DNA of 64,000 nt, taken from Streptomyces qinglanensis (GTDB taxonomy: Bacteria; Actinomycetota; Actinomycetes; Streptomycetales; Streptomycetaceae). Positions 49,794 to 60,245 of the stretch are shown piece after piece. The DNA is taken from NCBI RefSeq assembly GCF_900111245.1, contig NZ_FOGO01000009.1, positions 124,001 through 188,000 of the forward strand. The letters run 5' to 3'. Each line of letters opens with the position of its first letter. Position 1 is the stretch's first letter. The position numbers were made by a program, and so were the translations under genes. A model generated the notes under the pieces. It was not told the DNA's origin. It was given only the letters and a program-made list of their open reading frames with translations, and made no database searches.

Positions 49794-50763
49794 CGATCGT
49801 CTCCTTCCAGAAGTGGCACGCGCTGCCGCGGGCGTCGTCGACCTCGGCGAGCGGGGGGAGCTCGGTGCGGCAGATGTCCCGCGCCGCCGGACAGCGCGGA
49901 TGGAAGGCGCAGCCCTCCGGCACCTTGGCCATGTTGGGCGGCAGCCCCTGGATGGCGTACAGCTCCTGGCCCTTGCGGTCGAGCCGCGGGATGGATTCGA
50001 GCAGGCCCTTGGTGTAGGGGTGCGCCGGGGCCCGGTAGAGCTCCTTGACCGGCGCCGTCTCCACGATCCGGCCCGCGTACATCACCGCGATCTTGTCGGC
50101 CACGTCCGCCACCACGCCCAGGTCGTGCGTGATCAGGATGAGCCCCATGTTGTACTCGCGCTGCAGGTCGGCGAGCAGGGCCATCACCTGGGCCTGCACC
50201 GTGACGTCCAGCGCCGTCGTCGGCTCGTCCGCGATGATCAGGTCCGGCTCCAGCGCCAGCGCCATCGCGATCATGATCCGTTGCCGCATACCCCCGCTGA
50301 ACTGATGCGGATAGTCGTTCACCCGGGCCTTGGCCGCGGGGATCTTCACCCGCTCCATCAGCTCGATCGACCGGGCCTTGGCCTCCTTGCGGCCCAGCCC
50401 CTGGTGGACGCGGAACATCTCGGCCAGCTGGTACCCCACGGTCAGCACCGGGTTCAGCGACGAGAGCGCGTCCTGGAAGATCATCGCGATCCGGGCGCCG
50501 CGGATCTTGCGCCGCTCCTCCTTGGACATGGTGAGCATGTTCTCGCCGTGGAAGAGGATCTCGCCCTTGGGTATGCGCCCCGGCGGCATGTCGAGGATGC
50601 CCATGACCGCCTGCGCGGTCACCGACTTGCCCGAACCGGACTCGCCCAGCACCGCCAGCGTCTCACCGGCCTCGACGCTGTAGTTGACGCCGTTGACGGC
50701 CTTGACGACACCGTCCCGGGTCTGGAAATCGACGTGCAGGTCGCGCACTTCGAGGAGGGTCAT
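49786..50763 (-). CDS. oligopeptide ABC importer ATP-binding protein (OppD type)
   Basis: 325 residues. Walker A GESGSGKSV near 38-46, signature FSGGMRQRIMIAMAL near 147-161, Walker B LIIADEPTTALD near 166-177, C-terminal GCAFHPRCPAARDIC. ATG 50763 is used, which begins LLEVRDLHVDFQTRDG; the longer open frame upstream runs through the permease gene. It overlaps the OppF-type gene by 8 nt and lies 17 nt after the OppC-type gene. Confidence 0.94.
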   Translation of the reverse strand: MTLLEVRDLHVDFQTRDGVVKAVNGVNYSVEAGETLAVLGESGSGKSVTAQAVMGILDMPPGRIPKGEILFHGENMLTMSKEERRKIRGARIAMIFQDALSSLNPVLTVGYQLAEMFRVHQGLGRKEAKARSIELMERVKIPAAKARVNDYPHQFSGGMRQRIMIAMALALEPDLIIADEPTTALDVTVQAQVMALLADLQREYNMGLILITHDLGVVADVADKIAVMYAGRIVETAPVKELYRAPAHPYTKGLLESIPRLDRKGQELYAIQGLPPNMAKVPEGCAFHPRCPAARDICRTELPPLAEVDDARGSACHFWKETIDA

Positions 50764-50780
50764 GTCTTCTCCCGCCTCCC

Positions 50781-51725
50781 TCAACGGCTCTTCGGATCGA
50801 GGGCGTTGCGGACCGCATCGCCGAGCATGATGAACGCCAGCACGGTGAGGGACACCATGACAGCGGGGGAAATCAGAATGTGCGGCGCGGTACGCAGCGC
50901 GTCCTTGCCGTTGGAGACGTCCACACCCCAGGAGACCGCGGGTGCGGCCAGGCCGATGCCCAGGTAGGAGAGGGTCGCCTCGGCCGCGATGTAGCCGCCG
51001 AGCGCCGTCGTCGCGACGACCACCACAGGAGCGAGCGCGTTGGGCACGATGTGCCGGAACATGATCCGTACCGTGCTCGCGCCCAGTGACTTCGCCGCAT
51101 GCACGTAGTCGCTCTGCTTGACCGTGATCACCGAACCCCGGGCCACCCTGGCGATCTGCGTCCAGCCCAGGAAGAGCAGGGCGGCGATGACGACCCACAG
51201 GTTGCTCTTGGTGAAAGTGGTGAGCACGACCATGGCACCGAGCAGGAAGGGGATGCCCTGGAAGATGTCGGTGATCCGGGAGAGCACGCTGTCCAGCCAG
51301 CCGCCGAAGTACCCGGCGACCAGGCCGACGATGCCACCGACCAGCGTCACCGACAGCGTCACCAGTACACCGACGAGCACGGAGGCCCGGGCGCCGTGGA
51401 CCATGCGAGCCCACACGGAACGGCCCTGGGTGTCGTACCCGAACCAGTCCTCGCCGAAGAAGTGGGTGTAGCGGGGCTCGCCCTGGTAGTGGTGCGTCAG
51501 GTCGCCCACCGTCGGAGAGGCGGAGGTGAACCAGCCGGGGAAGGCGACCATCGTGAGCAGCAGCACGATCAGCACGGCCGAGATGACGAACATCGGGTTG
51601 CGCCGAAGGTCCTGCCAGGCATCTGTCCACAGACTGCGGCCCTTGGCCGGCTTGGCGTCCGCGCCCGAGGGGTCGGGCTGCGGATCCGTGGACGCCGATG
51701 CGGGCACGTTCAGGGTCTCAGTCAT
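50781..51725 (-). CDS. oligopeptide ABC importer permease (OppC type)
   Basis: 314 residues: a soluble N-tail (1-45), helix FVISAVLIVLLLTMVAFPGWF, then five helices with the EAA-type loop TVKQSDYVHAAKSLGASTVRI near 204-224. It overlaps the OppB-type gene by 8 nt, so the two channel halves are co-translated. Confidence 0.93.
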   Translation of the reverse strand: MTETLNVPASASTDPQPDPSGADAKPAKGRSLWTDAWQDLRRNPMFVISAVLIVLLLTMVAFPGWFTSASPTVGDLTHHYQGEPRYTHFFGEDWFGYDTQGRSVWARMVHGARASVLVGVLVTLSVTLVGGIVGLVAGYFGGWLDSVLSRITDIFQGIPFLLGAMVVLTTFTKSNLWVVIAALLFLGWTQIARVARGSVITVKQSDYVHAAKSLGASTVRIMFRHIVPNALAPVVVVATTALGGYIAAEATLSYLGIGLAAPAVSWGVDVSNGKDALRTAPHILISPAVMVSLTVLAFIMLGDAVRNALDPKSR

Positions 51726-52647
51726 AACGGATCCTCGGGTCCAGGACCGCGTAAAGCAGGTCGACGAGCAGGCTGGCGACGAGATAGACGATGACGATCA
51801 GCGTGGCGATGCCGACGACCGTGGAGCCCTCGCGCCGGTTGAGCGCTTCGAAGATGGTGTTGCCGACACCGTGCACGTTGAAGATGCCCTCGGTGACGAC
51901 CGCACCGGCCATCAGCGCGCCGATGTCGGTACCGAGGAAGGTCACCACCGGGATGAGCGAGTTGCGCAGCAGGTGGACTCCGACCACCCGGCGGCGCGGC
52001 AGCCCCTTGGCGATGGCGGTGCGTATGTAGTCGGCCCGCAGGTTCTCCGCCACCGAGGTGCGGGTGAGCCGGGTGACATACGCCAGCGAGAGCGCGGCCA
52101 GCACGATGGCCGGCAGCATCAACTGCCCGATGTCCCTGGAGTCCTGCACAGTGGGGGTGAGCCAGTCGAGCTGGAAGGCGAAGAGGTACTGGAAGAGGTA
52201 TCCGAGCACGAAGCTGGGGATCGAGATCAGCAGCAGCGTGAAGATCAGGACGATCCGGTCGAAGGCCTTGTCGGCGAACAGGCCGGAGACCATGCCGAGC
52301 AGCACACCCACCACGACGGTGAAGACGAACGCGAAGAGCGTGAGCCGGATCGTCACCGGGAACGCCTGCTCGATCACCTCGGCCACCGGCCGCTGGGTGG
52401 CTATCTGGGTACCGAAGTCCCCCTGGAACAGACCGGTGAGGTAGTTCCAGTACTGGTGCCACAGGGGCAGGTCCATCCCGAGCTGATGCTTGATGGCCGC
52501 GATCTGTGCGGGGTCCGGCTTCTTTTCACCGTAGAGCGCCGCCACGGGGTCGCCGGGCAGCGCGTACATCATGCTGAAGATCAGCAGAGTCGACCCGATG
52601 AAGACCGGGATCATCTGGAGCAGTCGCCGCGCGACATAGCGCCCCAT
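51718..52647 (-). CDS. oligopeptide ABC importer permease (OppB type)
   Basis: 309 residues with six membrane helices; YVTRLTRTSVAENLRADYIRTAIAKGLPRRR near 193-223 is the OppB EAA loop. The first helix starts at once (MIPVFIGSTLLIFSMMYALPGDP), with the GDP motif typical of the family. It lies after the binding-protein gene, from which it is separated by a hairpin. Confidence 0.93.
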   Translation of the reverse strand: MGRYVARRLLQMIPVFIGSTLLIFSMMYALPGDPVAALYGEKKPDPAQIAAIKHQLGMDLPLWHQYWNYLTGLFQGDFGTQIATQRPVAEVIEQAFPVTIRLTLFAFVFTVVVGVLLGMVSGLFADKAFDRIVLIFTLLLISIPSFVLGYLFQYLFAFQLDWLTPTVQDSRDIGQLMLPAIVLAALSLAYVTRLTRTSVAENLRADYIRTAIAKGLPRRRVVGVHLLRNSLIPVVTFLGTDIGALMAGAVVTEGIFNVHGVGNTIFEALNRREGSTVVGIATLIVIVYLVASLLVDLLYAVLDPRIRYD

Positions 52648-52682
52648 AGTGCCTCCGTAACGGAAAGAGGATTCAGGCGACG

Positions 52683-52718
52683 GCCGGGGCCGCCCGCGTC
52701 CGTGCGGGCAGCCCCGGC
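52683..52718 (-). terminator. hairpin between binding-protein gene and permease gene
   Basis: GCCGGGGCCGCCCGC and GCGGGCAGCCCCGGC form a 15-bp stem with one mismatch and a 6-nt loop, 16 nt after the binding-protein stop. It equals in place the hairpin at 44146-44180 of the other operon. Confidence 0.7.
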
Positions 52719-52733
52719 GTCAGCGACGTGCTG

Positions 52734-54344
52734 CTACTTGACGGTGATGTCGGTGATGAGGACGTTGCCGTCGAAGCCGACCTTGACGCCGTCGATGTTC
52801 TCGCCGTGCACGATGTTGGCCGCGTAGTCCCACAGCGGGATGGCCGGCATCTTCTTCAGCAGTTCCTTCTCCGCCGCCTGGTAGTCCTCGACGGAGGCGT
52901 CGAGGGAGTCGGCGTGGTCGCCCTTGGTGAAGAGTTCGTCGACCTTCTTGTCGGAGAACCGGCCGTAGTTGGTGGAGGCGCCGGTCTTGTACAGGTCCTG
53001 CATGAAGTTGATGTTCAGCGGGTAGTCCGCGAGCCAGCCGCCGCGGTAGGTGCCCTTGACCTTGTCGGCCTGGCGGGCCTCGAGGTCGGTCTGGAAGTCG
53101 GGCTTGGAGTCACCGACGCACTTGACCCCGGTGGCCTTGGTGATGCTGTTGCAGACCGCGGTCACCCATTCCTTGTGGCCGCCGTCGGCGTTGTACTGGA
53201 TCCAGATCTTGTTGCCCGGGATGCCGCCGCCGTCCTCGATGTACTGCTTGGCCTTCTTCGGGTTGTAGGACAGCACATCGGTGTCGAGCTTCTGGTAGCC
53301 CTTGACCTGGGGCGGCGTGAAGCCCTTGGAGGGTATGCGGGTGCCCTGGAGCACGGTCTTGGTGATCGTCTTGCGGTCGATGGCCATCGACAGACCCTGG
53401 ATCACCTTGGGGTCGACGTCCTTGAACGGCTTGGAGTAGAAGGCCGGGACGATGCTCTGGGTGCCGGCGTAGGGCACGTCCAGGGCGCGGTCACCGAAGT
53501 CGGCCTTGCGCTTGGGCAGGTCCTTGGGACCGACGCCGTCGACCAGGTCGAGGTTGCCGGAGAGGGCGTCCTGGTAGGCGGACTCCAGCTTGGAGTAGTT
53601 CTTGAACTGGATGCCCTTGTTCTTGGCCTTGTTGGACCCCTTGTAGCTGTCCACGGCCTTGACCTGGATCAGCTTGTTGTGGGTCCACTTCTGGAACTCG
53701 TAGGGGCCGTTGCCCACCGGCTTCTGACCGAAGCCCTTGGGGTCCTTGTAGAACGACTCGGGCAGCGGGGTGAAGGTCTTGTAGCCCAGCTTGTACTCGA
53801 AGTACGGGACCGGCTCGGACAGCTCGATGGTGAAGGTCTGGTCGTCGACGACCTTCAGCCCGGACATCTCGTCCTTCTTCGGGTCGCCCTTCTCGGGGTG
53901 GACGTCCTCGTAGCCCTTGATGTCGCCGAACCAGTAGCTGTTGGCCTGCTTGTTCTTGACGTTGGCCATCCAGTTCCACGCCTTGACGTAGGACTCGGCG
54001 GTCACGTCCGTGCCGTCGTGGAACGTCCAGCCCTTCTTGAGCTTGACGGTCCAGGTCTTGTTGTCCTTGGTGTCGACCGACTCGGCGTTCATGTTGGTCA
54101 GGCCGCCCTTGGCGTCGTAGCCGACCAGCCCGGTGAACAGCGCGTCGATGACGTAGCCGCCGAACTTCTCGTTGGTGTTGGACGGCATCAGCGGGTGCTG
54201 GGGCTCGCCGTTGAACATCGAGACGTACCCAGCGGGCTTCCCGGCGGCCGAGCCGCCGTCACCGTCCGAGCCGCCGCAGGCCGTGGCCGCCAAGGCCACC
54301 GCCGCCGCGAGAGCGGACCACTGCATCGTCTTCGCGCCGCGCAT
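52734..54344 (-). CDS. oligopeptide-binding lipoprotein (OppA-like, SBP family 5)
   Basis: 536 residues. Signal peptide with lipobox ATAC (Cys23), then the family 5 fold: SMFNGEPQHPLMPSNTNEKFGGYVIDALFTGLVGYD near 42-77, the conserved KKGWTFHDGTDVTAESYVKAWNW and C-terminal MPAIPLWDYAANIVHGENIDGVK. ATG 54344 lies behind GAGGAGG. It is the first gene of the second operon, followed by two permeases and two ATPases. It lies next to typA, the place where I recall bldK in S. coelicolor, though its gene order differs. Confidence 0.92.
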   Translation of the reverse strand: MRGAKTMQWSALAAAVALAATACGGSDGDGGSAAGKPAGYVSMFNGEPQHPLMPSNTNEKFGGYVIDALFTGLVGYDAKGGLTNMNAESVDTKDNKTWTVKLKKGWTFHDGTDVTAESYVKAWNWMANVKNKQANSYWFGDIKGYEDVHPEKGDPKKDEMSGLKVVDDQTFTIELSEPVPYFEYKLGYKTFTPLPESFYKDPKGFGQKPVGNGPYEFQKWTHNKLIQVKAVDSYKGSNKAKNKGIQFKNYSKLESAYQDALSGNLDLVDGVGPKDLPKRKADFGDRALDVPYAGTQSIVPAFYSKPFKDVDPKVIQGLSMAIDRKTITKTVLQGTRIPSKGFTPPQVKGYQKLDTDVLSYNPKKAKQYIEDGGGIPGNKIWIQYNADGGHKEWVTAVCNSITKATGVKCVGDSKPDFQTDLEARQADKVKGTYRGGWLADYPLNINFMQDLYKTGASTNYGRFSDKKVDELFTKGDHADSLDASVEDYQAAEKELLKKMPAIPLWDYAANIVHGENIDGVKVGFDGNVLITDITVK

Positions 54345-54679
54345 GGGGCGTCCTCCTCAGAGTTTTCGCCAAGAGAAAGGGGGCGGTGCCCGGACCCGAC
54401 AGTTCCGCCGGATCAACACAACACGCCCCCACGCTCGCGGAGTCGGCGCCCATATGACGGTGCGTGACTCTCTAACCCGAGCTCGATGACTTCACTATCC
54501 GCCTTCACCCCCCTGTTGAACCAGAGTCAAGGAGTCTCATTTTGATTACACATGCAACTTCTTATCCGTTATTCGGAGAGTGGCCCTGCACCAATACGGA
54601 TCAACCGGACAATCCCCTGAGAGGATTCTCTGTTCACCGGACATGGGGGGTTGCTCAGGGAGAAGTCCAGGATGCACGA
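54345..54679 (-). promoter_or_regulatory. control region of the OppA-type operon
   Basis: A comparatively AT-rich region between typA's terminator and the binding-protein gene. TTGACT (54530-54525) and TTCAAC (54520-54515) are -35-like; GATAGT (54499-54494) is -10-like, 15 nt after TTCAAC, a short spacing. I cannot settle the promoter. The stretch shows no gene. Confidence 0.35.
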
Positions 54680-54708
54680 AGGGGCCCCACCCGTCGGGTG
54701 GGGCCCCT
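54680..54708 (-). terminator. terminator after typA
   Basis: AGGGGCCCCACCC, GTC, GGGTGGGGCCCCT: a perfect 13-bp stem, 107 nt beyond the typA stop on the minus strand. It separates typA from the peptide importer. Confidence 0.85.
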
Positions 54709-54814
54709 GTGCCTGCGATCCGCCCGCTTCCGGCCGCTACGGAGTGCAACCGGTCGTGGAGGCTTCGGGCAGTGCCGGGCAGCGCCGTCGCACCGCCCGG
54801 AACCGCTCCTTCGG

Positions 54815-56686
<1,872 letters not shown>

Positions 56687-56818
56687 TGGGGGGTGTCTCC
56701 CGGGTTGACGGATCGGGCCGCGCTTCCCCGGCCTCCCGGCCGGTGGTGCCCGGCCCTGTGCGACCGGCCGCGGTCCCTGACGCCGGGCACGGCTCGCCGC
56801 GGCCTCGTCAACCATGGT

Positions 56819-56852
56819 ACGGCCCCGTCCGCCGAGTGCCGGACGGGGCCGT
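56819..56852 (-). terminator. terminator after the LpqW-like gene
   Basis: ACGGCCCCGTCCG, 8-nt loop, CGGACGGGGCCGT: a perfect 13-bp stem 140 nt beyond the stop of the LpqW-like gene. The 306-bp gap 56687-56992 shows nothing else. Confidence 0.75.
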
Positions 56853-56992
56853 GGTAGCGGGCTCCCGGGGGCCGCGGGCACGCCCGCGGCAGCGGACCGG
56901 TGCGGGCGGGCACCGATGGGCACCGACCTGGCGCCGACGGGCGGGGCCCGCGACCGGGGCGGCCGGACGTGCGGGGCCCCGGCGCCGCCCGC

Positions 56993-59359
56993 TCAGCTCT
57001 TCCGGCGCCCCATGTCCTCGTACGCGGGAGAGGCGAATCCGGAAGCGCCGACGTTGGCCAGGTCCCGTTTGACCGCCACGAGCTGCGGACGCTGGTAGAG
57101 CGGCAGCGATCCGGCCACCGCCCAGATCCGCCGGTCGGCCTTCTCCATCAGCTCCCGGCGCCGCCCGTCGTCGAGCTCGGCCGCCGCCTGCTCGAAGAGC
57201 TGGTCGATCCGGTCGGTACCGACGCGCGCGTAGTTCTGCTCGACCAGCAGTGAGCCGTCGGAGGCCGCGCGCGGCTTGGCGAAGATCGGCCGCGCCTCGG
57301 TGGCGGGGAAGGCCGTCGCGGGCCAGGAGAACAGCGCCAGGTCGTAGTCGCCCGCCGCGATGTGGTCCTTGAAGTAGCTGTCGCCGGGCACTTCCTTGAT
57401 CTGGGTGCGGATGCCGACCTCGTTCAGCATCCGGGCGATGCGCTTGCCGGTGGCCCGCAACTGCGCGGAGCCCTTGCCGCTCGGCAGCACGAACCGCAGC
57501 GCGAGCGGCTTGCCGTCCTTGCTGCGCACCGCACTGGCCGGGTCGCCCGCCAGCAGCCGCATCTCCTGTGCCGTGGCCTGTACCTTCTCGGCCGTCTCGA
57601 GCGCGGCCCTGGCCCGGCTGAGCTTGCGCTCCGAACCGGCCTGCTCGGCGGAGGCCAGGCTGGAGTGCGCGGCCTGTGCGAGGACGGCGCCGCGCTGGGC
57701 GGTGGCCGAGGCCGTCAGACCCAGCGGCCGGTCCACGACCCGGGCGATCTGCGCCGCGGTCAGCCGTACGACGGATGCCTCGGCCGCCGCGCGGTGCGGC
57801 GCGCGGCCGCCCGCGTCGGGGGAGCCGGCCGCCGCGGACGGCTCGGCGGGCCCGCCGTCGGCCCGGTCCTCCCCGTCCCCGCCGTCGCCCTTCTCCTTCT
57901 TCTTCTCGCCGTCCGCCTTCCCGGCGCTCCCGTCGGCGTTCGGCCCGGCGAGCCCGCCGGTCTTCCAGCCTGCGTCGGCCAGCAGGGACTGCGCGGAGTC
58001 GAGGTCGGCGCTGCCGAAGGCCCCGCTGTTGTCCCGGTAGCCGTCCTGGTCGGCCATCCGCAGATGGCTGCCGAGCGGATCGTCCGGCAGCCCGGTGCCC
58101 GCGAGTGCCTTCTCCGCCAGCTCGTCCCGGTCGATGGCCTGCGCCACCGCGCGGCGCACCCGCTCGTCGGCGAGCGGACCGCCGGAGGCGTTCAGGGTGA
58201 GCTGGGTGTAGGCCGGGTCGAGCGCCCGGCGCACCTCGTAGCCGCCCAGCGCCCGTGCGGTGGCGGCGCCCAGCCGCTCCCGGGCCTTGCGCTTGCGCGC
58301 CTCGCGCCGCTTCGCCTCCTGCTTGCGGGCCTCCGCCGCGTTCTTGGCCCCCTCGGCCGCGTCCGGGCGCTGCGGGCCGCCCAGACCGTTCGCGGCACCG
58401 ATCCGCTCGGCCGTCGAGGCGCCGATGTCGGCGACGTCCACCGTGCCCTTGGCCAGGGCCGCGGTCCGCTTGTCGCGGGGTACGGCCGTCAGCACGATGC
58501 CGTCCAGCTTCGCGCGGTCGCCCCACCAGCGGGGGTTGCGCTTGAGGAGGGTGCGGGAGCGGTCCTTGCCCGCCTTCACCACCCGGAACGGGCCCGCGGC
58601 GGCGGGCAGCGAGGTGCGGAGGCCGTCGTTGAAGACCTTGGGGCTGCGCATGGCCTGCTTCGGGTACAGCGGGGTGAACAGCGACCGCCAGTCCGCGTAG
58701 GGCTTGCCGAAGACGACCTTCACCTCGTCGTCCCCGGCCCCCTTGGTGATCTTGCGGATCCGGTCGTATCCGGCGTTCCGCGCGGTCCAGTAGGCGTTGT
58801 TCTTGCCGCGCAGCGCCTTCCACTGGGCGCGGAAGTCCGCCGCGCCCAGCCGCCGCCCGTCGCTCCAGCGCGCCTTGGGGTTGAGCTTGTAGACGACGGT
58901 CTGCCGCGGGTCGGTGTCGGTGACCTCGGCGCTGCGCAGGAAGTCCGGGTCGGCCTGCGGGCGACCGCGCTTGTCCAGGTCGAACAGCGAGGGCAGGGTG
59001 GCCCCGGCCACCCGCTGGGTCGCCTCGGTCGAGTCGGGCTGGAAGACGTTGAACGTGCTGGGCGGCGCGTCCACCGCCCAGCGCAGGGTGCCGCCGGAGG
59101 CGATCTGCTGCCGTGCGGCGGCCCGTACGTCGCCGCCGGCCCGGGCCGAGCCGACGTTCCCGGCCTCGGCGTCCTGCGAGTCCGAACCCCCGCACGCGGC
59201 GAGTGGCAGTGGCAGCAGCACCCCGGCGGCCAGTGCGGCCACCCAGCGCCGGGTGCGGCGCCGGTTCCTGCTCAGCGGGACGGTGGCGTACCGGCCGGGG
59301 TTCCTCTCCGACCGGGGCGGCCTCGAGGGCCTTCGTGATTCGGCTGGGACGGCTCGCAT
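56993..59359 (-). CDS. orphan solute-binding lipoprotein (family 5), LpqW-like
   Basis: 788 residues. A basic N-terminus with RNRRRTRRW, a hydrophobic stretch and lipobox LAAC (Cys56). The family 5 fold follows (GTLRWAVDAPPSTFNVFQPDS; RWSDGRRLGAADFRAQWKAL; LLKRNPRWWGDRAKLDGIVL), but with two large charged insertions: Ala/Arg/Lys-rich at about 322-375 and a Lys/Asp/Gly then Ala-rich helical part at about 450-590, so it is far longer than usual. No permease or ATPase is adjacent. Next to typA, as lpqW (Rv1166) is to typA (Rv1165) in M. tuberculosis, where LpqW guides lipomannan synthesis. ATG 59359 follows GGAGG at 7 nt. Confidence 0.85.
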   Translation of the reverse strand: MRAVPAESRRPSRPPRSERNPGRYATVPLSRNRRRTRRWVAALAAGVLLPLPLAACGGSDSQDAEAGNVGSARAGGDVRAAARQQIASGGTLRWAVDAPPSTFNVFQPDSTEATQRVAGATLPSLFDLDKRGRPQADPDFLRSAEVTDTDPRQTVVYKLNPKARWSDGRRLGAADFRAQWKALRGKNNAYWTARNAGYDRIRKITKGAGDDEVKVVFGKPYADWRSLFTPLYPKQAMRSPKVFNDGLRTSLPAAAGPFRVVKAGKDRSRTLLKRNPRWWGDRAKLDGIVLTAVPRDKRTAALAKGTVDVADIGASTAERIGAANGLGGPQRPDAAEGAKNAAEARKQEAKRREARKRKARERLGAATARALGGYEVRRALDPAYTQLTLNASGGPLADERVRRAVAQAIDRDELAEKALAGTGLPDDPLGSHLRMADQDGYRDNSGAFGSADLDSAQSLLADAGWKTGGLAGPNADGSAGKADGEKKKEKGDGGDGEDRADGGPAEPSAAAGSPDAGGRAPHRAAAEASVVRLTAAQIARVVDRPLGLTASATAQRGAVLAQAAHSSLASAEQAGSERKLSRARAALETAEKVQATAQEMRLLAGDPASAVRSKDGKPLALRFVLPSGKGSAQLRATGKRIARMLNEVGIRTQIKEVPGDSYFKDHIAAGDYDLALFSWPATAFPATEARPIFAKPRAASDGSLLVEQNYARVGTDRIDQLFEQAAAELDDGRRRELMEKADRRIWAVAGSLPLYQRPQLVAVKRDLANVGASGFASPAYEDMGRRKS

Positions 59360-59875
59360 GCTGAAACCTCCGGGGCTGACCGCGCCCGCGTACGTCCACT
59401 TTCGGCGGTTTTGGCGGCTCATCACATCTATTCGCCCCGCCGAGGGCGCCCGCACACCCGGGAGGCGGGCAACACGACGTACGGAGTACACACGCCACCC
59501 GTGCGGAGCACTCCGGTGCGGCACGCGGAGAGCACACAGCCCGGCCCCCGCGCCCCCGGGCCACCCGAACGGGCTGACCCGCGCGGCAATCCCGTACGGA
59601 CATGCGAGCGAGTCGCTGTCGGCGGCCACTCGGGCCCGGCCCGGAACCGGCGACCCGGGGCAGGCGCGCCGGGGCAGGCGGCCCAGGAGAGGCGGCCCAG
59701 GAGAGGCGGCCCGGCATCGGCGGCGGAACCGGCGGCCCGCCGGGCCCGGGAGCCGCCCGGGTGGCCCGTACGGCGGAAAGGCGTACCGCACCCTTCACAA
59801 GCGGGAGTGTGACGCGCAACACTCGCCACGCGCACGGACCGCGCCAGCCGCCACCACCGCGGAGGTGGGCACGTC
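59360..59875. promoter_or_regulatory. 516-bp gap with control sites and a 14-bp repeat
   Basis: Between two divergent genes. ATAGAT on the minus strand (59431-59426) is a possible -10 for the LpqW-like gene. GGCGGCCCAGGAGA occurs twice in tandem (59677-59704). GAGTGT-GACGCGCA-ACACTC (59805-59824) is an inverted repeat 52 nt before the small coiled protein. I see no gene. Confidence 0.4.
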
Positions 59876-60163
59876 ATGTCTCTGCACGACGAACTGACAG
59901 CCGCTCAGCGCTGCCTGGACGATCTCGCGCGCTGCGTGAGCCGACTGGAGAAGCACGTCGGCACCGGCCTGGAGATCAGGCGGGTACGCAGCGACGCCGA
60001 ACACCTCAAGGAGTCGCTCTCCCTGCTGAGAGCGACCGCTCCGCCGCCGAGGGCCGAGCCGCCCGCCGAGATGGTGACCATCCCCGACCAGCCCTACGAC
60101 CCGGGCCTGTGGACGGATGTCGACGACGAGGGGCTCGGAGCGCGCGACCGGCACGCACCGTGA
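59876..60163 (+). CDS. small conserved coiled-coil-like protein
   Basis: 95 residues; no named family. Residues 1-52 form helices with heptad-like spacing (LTAAQRCLDDLARCVSRLEKHV..LEIRRVRSDAEHLKESLSLL), the tail is acidic and Pro-rich (MVTIPDQPYDPGLWTDVDDEG). It has two Cys in the first helix. GGAGGTGGG precedes ATG 59876 by 7-15 nt. It lies 82 nt before the succinate dehydrogenase operon, on the same strand, and may belong to it; function unknown. Confidence 0.8.
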   Translation: MSLHDELTAAQRCLDDLARCVSRLEKHVGTGLEIRRVRSDAEHLKESLSLLRATAPPPRAEPPAEMVTIPDQPYDPGLWTDVDDEGLGARDRHAP

Positions 60164-60245
60164 CTCGTTGGACAGCGAGTCGTTGAAGGCACGCCCTTGC
60201 TGCCCGGGCCTGCCCTGACCCCAGCCGTCTCATCCGGAGAAACCG

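Noticed and set aside
56808..59822. A 1004-codon minus-strand frame
   Set aside because: It is a shadow of the LpqW-like gene in another frame and lacks any domain.
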